Made by a program: the position numbers and the translations under genes. Shown piece after piece: positions 60,650 through 64,000 of a stretch of 64,000 nt of DNA (position 1 is the first letter of the stretch; every line of letters starts with the position of its first letter). A model generated the notes under the pieces. That model was not told the DNA's origin, did not search any database, and was given only the letters and a program-made list of their open reading frames with translations. This DNA comes from Acestrorhynchus altus (taxonomy: Eukaryota > Chordata > Actinopteri > Characiformes > Acestrorhynchidae), in contig CM067505.1 in NCBI GenBank assembly GCA_034509495.1, forward strand, positions 1,916,007-1,980,006, read 5' to 3'.

Positions 60650-62630
60650 ATCTTTTTCGAGTTTTGTTTAGAAGACTGAACATCTTTCCGCAGTATTTCA
60701 GCTTTTCTAAGAGACAAGTCCACTGGTTGGAGCTGCGTCTCCCCATCTGCAGGTTGTCTTTGTCTGCATGTTTGCGTGTCTCTCTCCTCCTGGATAGTTT
60801 ACTTAGACATGACGGCAGGGATGTCAGCCTCAAGTGTGCTTCTTGTCAGAGTGAGCCTGAAGGTCTTTCTGCCAAGCTGGCCAGAGAGTCGTATCCACGG
60901 CCCAGACAGCTCCATTAATCACTCCTGTTATTGGACGCGACCTTTCTTCCCCCCCTTTCGCTTCTTTAATTTTTACTGAACCAGAGGAGCATTAATGCCA
61001 AAGACAAATCCAGGTCTCTCGGCTCAGTTTTTTTACTTTATTACTTTTCTTATTACACAGGACATCAGACAGTTAAATGGATGCACAGAAGTGTCCAGAC
61101 TCTAATATTATAATTTCATTACTTTTACTGGCCTCTTAAATGCTTTACTTACTGGACAACTTTGTGAAATGGAGGACAACAGATCCAGAGTAGTGGTTTC
61201 TAATGAGGGACATTAGAAATATTAATTGTTAATATTATATTAAATCTTTATCATTTAATCTCATTTGTTTACATAGTTGTGAATTTGAATAAAGCATGTT
61301 GTGTTTAAATGTAACGTCCCCTTAGTGACCATTTGAAATGGGTGAATATTTGTCAACTGGTTTGAATCTGCTGCCAGATGATTTATGGCACGTTCGTGTT
61401 TATGTGCTCACAGAATCAATGAGCGCTTTCTGTGAGCCAGCATGGTTTCATTGCTGTATAAAACACGTGCAAGTCTTGCATTCTTGTTGGATGCGCAATG
61501 TTTTTTACAGAACTCAGAGCACAGTTTATATTGTGGACTGTTGTTTCTTTTCCTCAAAGGACCAATTAAACAAGTAATATGTGGTGTATCATTCCTGTGT
61601 TTTCTGGTTTGATTAGAAGACCTAGTTGTGAGATGTTGGACCATGTGTGACATTTTCAGTGAGGCATCGGGTTGTAAATAGAATAGATTAATCCGCAGAA
61701 ATGGCAATAAGACATATCAGGTCCATTTGTTGTTTGTTGTGCGGGATGTTTGAGGCCTTATTGTTCCGTGGGTCAGCTGGTTGGGTGATAAATCAACCGG
61801 ATTGATCATTAAATTGACGTATCGGTCGATTGGGTGGTCAGTTAGAATATCTCTTAAAATCAATGAATGTTAAACCTAACGTTTAAACTATATTTCTAAT
61901 ATCATTATCAAATTCATCGATATTGCAATAAGAACGAGGGTTTTCATATAGCAGCAATGAGTGCATGGTAAGCAGTTGGATGATCCTGGTCTCTACAGTA
62001 GACGGGGTGTGTTGTGAATGAATTAAAGATGAAACATAGATCTGATTCTGCCCTCAGTGTGTGTAGTTCACTGTGTGCTCGTGAGGGATTGTGTGTATGC
62101 CTGTGATTCTTGGCATTTCGGAGTGCTGGAATGTGTGTCCTCTCCTCTGTGGGGGTGTTGGCATCTTTGTGTGGATGAGAGAATGGCCTCACTGACGGGG
62201 TTGAGTATCATATGCAGAGTCGGAGGTTTTGGGGGGGCCGCAACAAATGTTTATGTTTTATACACACATAGAGACCCTCGTACCCTGCCCACTGATATAA
62301 ACCAACATGGAGACCATTCACACTGTGTTTACAGACACCGTGTGTACACATTATACCAGTTATTCAACAACAAGCTACTATCGGATTACCTGACCAGGCC
62401 TGTCCTTCTGCTGCAGTAACACTAAACCAAGCAGCCAGTATCGGAAAACACTCACACTGTGTTATAACCTCACAATCCAATCAACTTAATGTCGCTCTAG
62501 AACTGCGTTAATATTGGCGTAGTTGAAAAATAAGAGTTTGGTACGTGGAAGTGACAAACGGTGAACCTCAAACACTGACTCTCCATAAGCTGGAAAACAG
62601 TACAGTCCCAAAACCCCAAAACTGGTACTT
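60650..62630. other. probable intron, no exon supported
   Basis: Mixed unique DNA. The open frame at 60,316-60,918 spans the family B copy and is not a gene. Confidence 0.4.
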
Positions 62631-62639
62631 CACAGTCTC

Positions 62640-63060
62640 CAACCACACCCACTAGAGAAAACCTTCCCAGCAACCTCCTAATTATTTCATCTCGCTACTT
62701 AGTAACACCATAGCAACCACCTTTGATACCAGAGCAACCATCCACAACTTGAGATCCCATACCAACCATCTAGTATCCAACTAGTTATTACATATGGACC
62801 ACCCAGTAACTACTTTGCAACACCATAGCAACCACCTGTGATACCTAAACAACCAGCAGTGATACCAAAGTAACTACCAATCTGGAATACCTCTGCAATT
62901 GCTTTGCAAATAAATAGACCCTACTTATCAACAACCTAACAACTACTTAGCAACACCATAGCAACCACCTGTGTACCAGTGCAGTTACTTGGCAAATCCA
63001 CTGCAACCACCAAACAACATCCTATCAACCAGCTTGCAACCACATAGTAAGCACCAATCA
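62640..63060. repeat. degenerate tandem repeat, AGCAACACCATAGCAACCAC type
   Basis: Reiterated CAACACCATAGCAACCACCT words with drift over about 400 bp; units vary in length from about 20 to 45 bp. Confidence 0.7.
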
Positions 63061-63236
63061 CCTGCAGCTCTATTTAATACTTTTTATAGGCCTGTTTTCT
63101 CCCAGCGTTTCCATAATACAGTGTTACAAATACTCCAGTCTTACCAGTCATTATGTCTTATGACATCGTCTCTGGTGCAGTGGGTGTGTCTCTGAGCCTG
63201 GGATAAGGTCATAGTGAGTCATTACGCCTAAGCTTG

Positions 63237-63240
<4 letters not shown>

Positions 63241-63295
<55 letters not shown>
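63241..63295. repeat. (CT)n microsatellite
   Basis: About 27 CT units. Confidence 0.95.
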
Positions 63296-63297
<2 letters not shown>

Positions 63298-63624
63298 TTG
63301 ACGCAGTTTCTTCCTGCATCATGTTTTACATCAGCTCCTGCACTGCATCTAATCACCAAATGGATCTTGTGGGGAAGAGGGGTTGGGTGGGTGAGGGCTG
63401 TGTATGTGTGTGAGCAGACAGTAGCACCCGCCTGACTGATGGTTCTGAAATACTCCACTGGTTTATGGTGCGGCTCATTCCCTTCAGCTTCTTGCTCTTT
63501 TTTGTTCATTACCCTGAAGCACTTTTAAAGGGGCCATACAGTGGAAAACCAAACGTTCTTGCTGTTTTTTTAAGTAAATAAAAGCTCTGCAGAGTACACT
63601 TCATCTTCCTTCCTCCTCTTTTTT

Positions 63625-63900
63625 TACTATTACACTATATTTGTGCACTACTCTAAGTTGCACCCATTGCTGACACAGATGCAAGTGCACACACAGCTTG
63701 TCTAGTCAGATTAGGACTCTGTTAAACAAACATGATCCTATTGGCACAATGCATAATACCAGGCATGGTGGAACTGTGTTCTCTGGAATGATGGAGCTCC
63801 ATCCAGTACTTCTGGGATGAGTTGCAGAATTGGGGATGAGGTGGTGTGATCTTTCGTCATCGTGACCTCACTCACAGTCTTATCACTGTGATGCGTTTTC
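63625..63900 (+). mobile_element. mariner-type MITE family B, right-hand copy
   Basis: Contains TTGCACCCATTGCTGACACA, GAATGATGGAGCTCCATCCA, GATGAGTTGCAGAATTGGGG and GGGATGAGGTGGTGTGATC; the right end is degraded. Confidence 0.7.
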
Positions 63901-64000
63901 ATCTGGTGGAGATGAAGAGGGTTCACGATAGAGGGTTAAGTGTGTGAATTTTGGCTGACGCATGGCTCGTGGGTCACACATCAGATCACTGGGGAACGAT

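Noticed and set aside
60316..60918. Plus-strand open frame of 200 codons
   Set aside because: Spans an inverted mariner-type MITE and flanking DNA; no family likeness or splice context.

Overview
This window is nuclear genomic DNA from a vertebrate, most likely a teleost fish. The evidence is short multi-exon genes with GT-AG introns, very many CA/GT and CT/GA microsatellites, Tc1/mariner transposase relics, and several dispersed repeat families with the look of teleost non-autonomous DNA elements. The repeat style reminds me of otophysan fish (characins, catfish), but that is an impression, not proof.

Layout. (1) 2.2-13.6 kb, minus strand: a ubinuclein gene, closest in my reading to ubn2, a subunit of the HIRA H3.3-chaperone complex. 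I can place 14 coding exons with consistent phases; its CpG-rich promoter is near 13.6-13.8 kb. (2) 15.2-18.0 kb, plus strand: trappc5, a TRAPP tethering-complex subunit, with two intact coding exons encoding 188 residues and a probable non-coding first exon near 15.23-15.31 kb. ubn2 and trappc5 are divergent, and both promoters carry NRF1-type GCGCATGCG motifs. (3) 19.46-26.72 kb, plus strand: an mcoln1 (TRPML1, lysosomal cation channel) locus. Most exons are recognisable and in order, but it has frameshifts, in-frame stops, lost splice sites and a missing membrane segment, so I call it a decaying pseudogene. Its promoter still holds a CLEAR-like (TFEB) element and two CRE sites. (4) 27.3-57.7 kb: about 30 kb with no convincing coding exon, full of repeats, interrupted by a GC-rich promoter-like block at 38.84-39.26 kb. 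(5) 57.73-59.43 kb, plus strand: two exons of a Lys/Pro/Thr/Ala-rich protein gene that runs off the right side. It may be a prr36-like gene and the 38.9 kb block may be its promoter. (6) 59.5-64 kb: intron or intergenic DNA with repeats.

Context. TRAPPC5, MCOLN1 and PRR36 lie near each other on human 19p13.2, so the plus-strand genes are consistent with a conserved block; ubn2 (human 7q34) is not part of that block. There is no operon logic here. The most notable observations are the dead mcoln1 copy behind an apparently intact lysosomal promoter, microsatellites sitting on several splice acceptors (including one in the intact ubn2 gene), a stop-free 93-bp intron in ubn2, and a 31-bp minisatellite whose diverged relatives recur elsewhere in the window. 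I found no prokaryotic-type system, CRISPR array, tRNA or rRNA.
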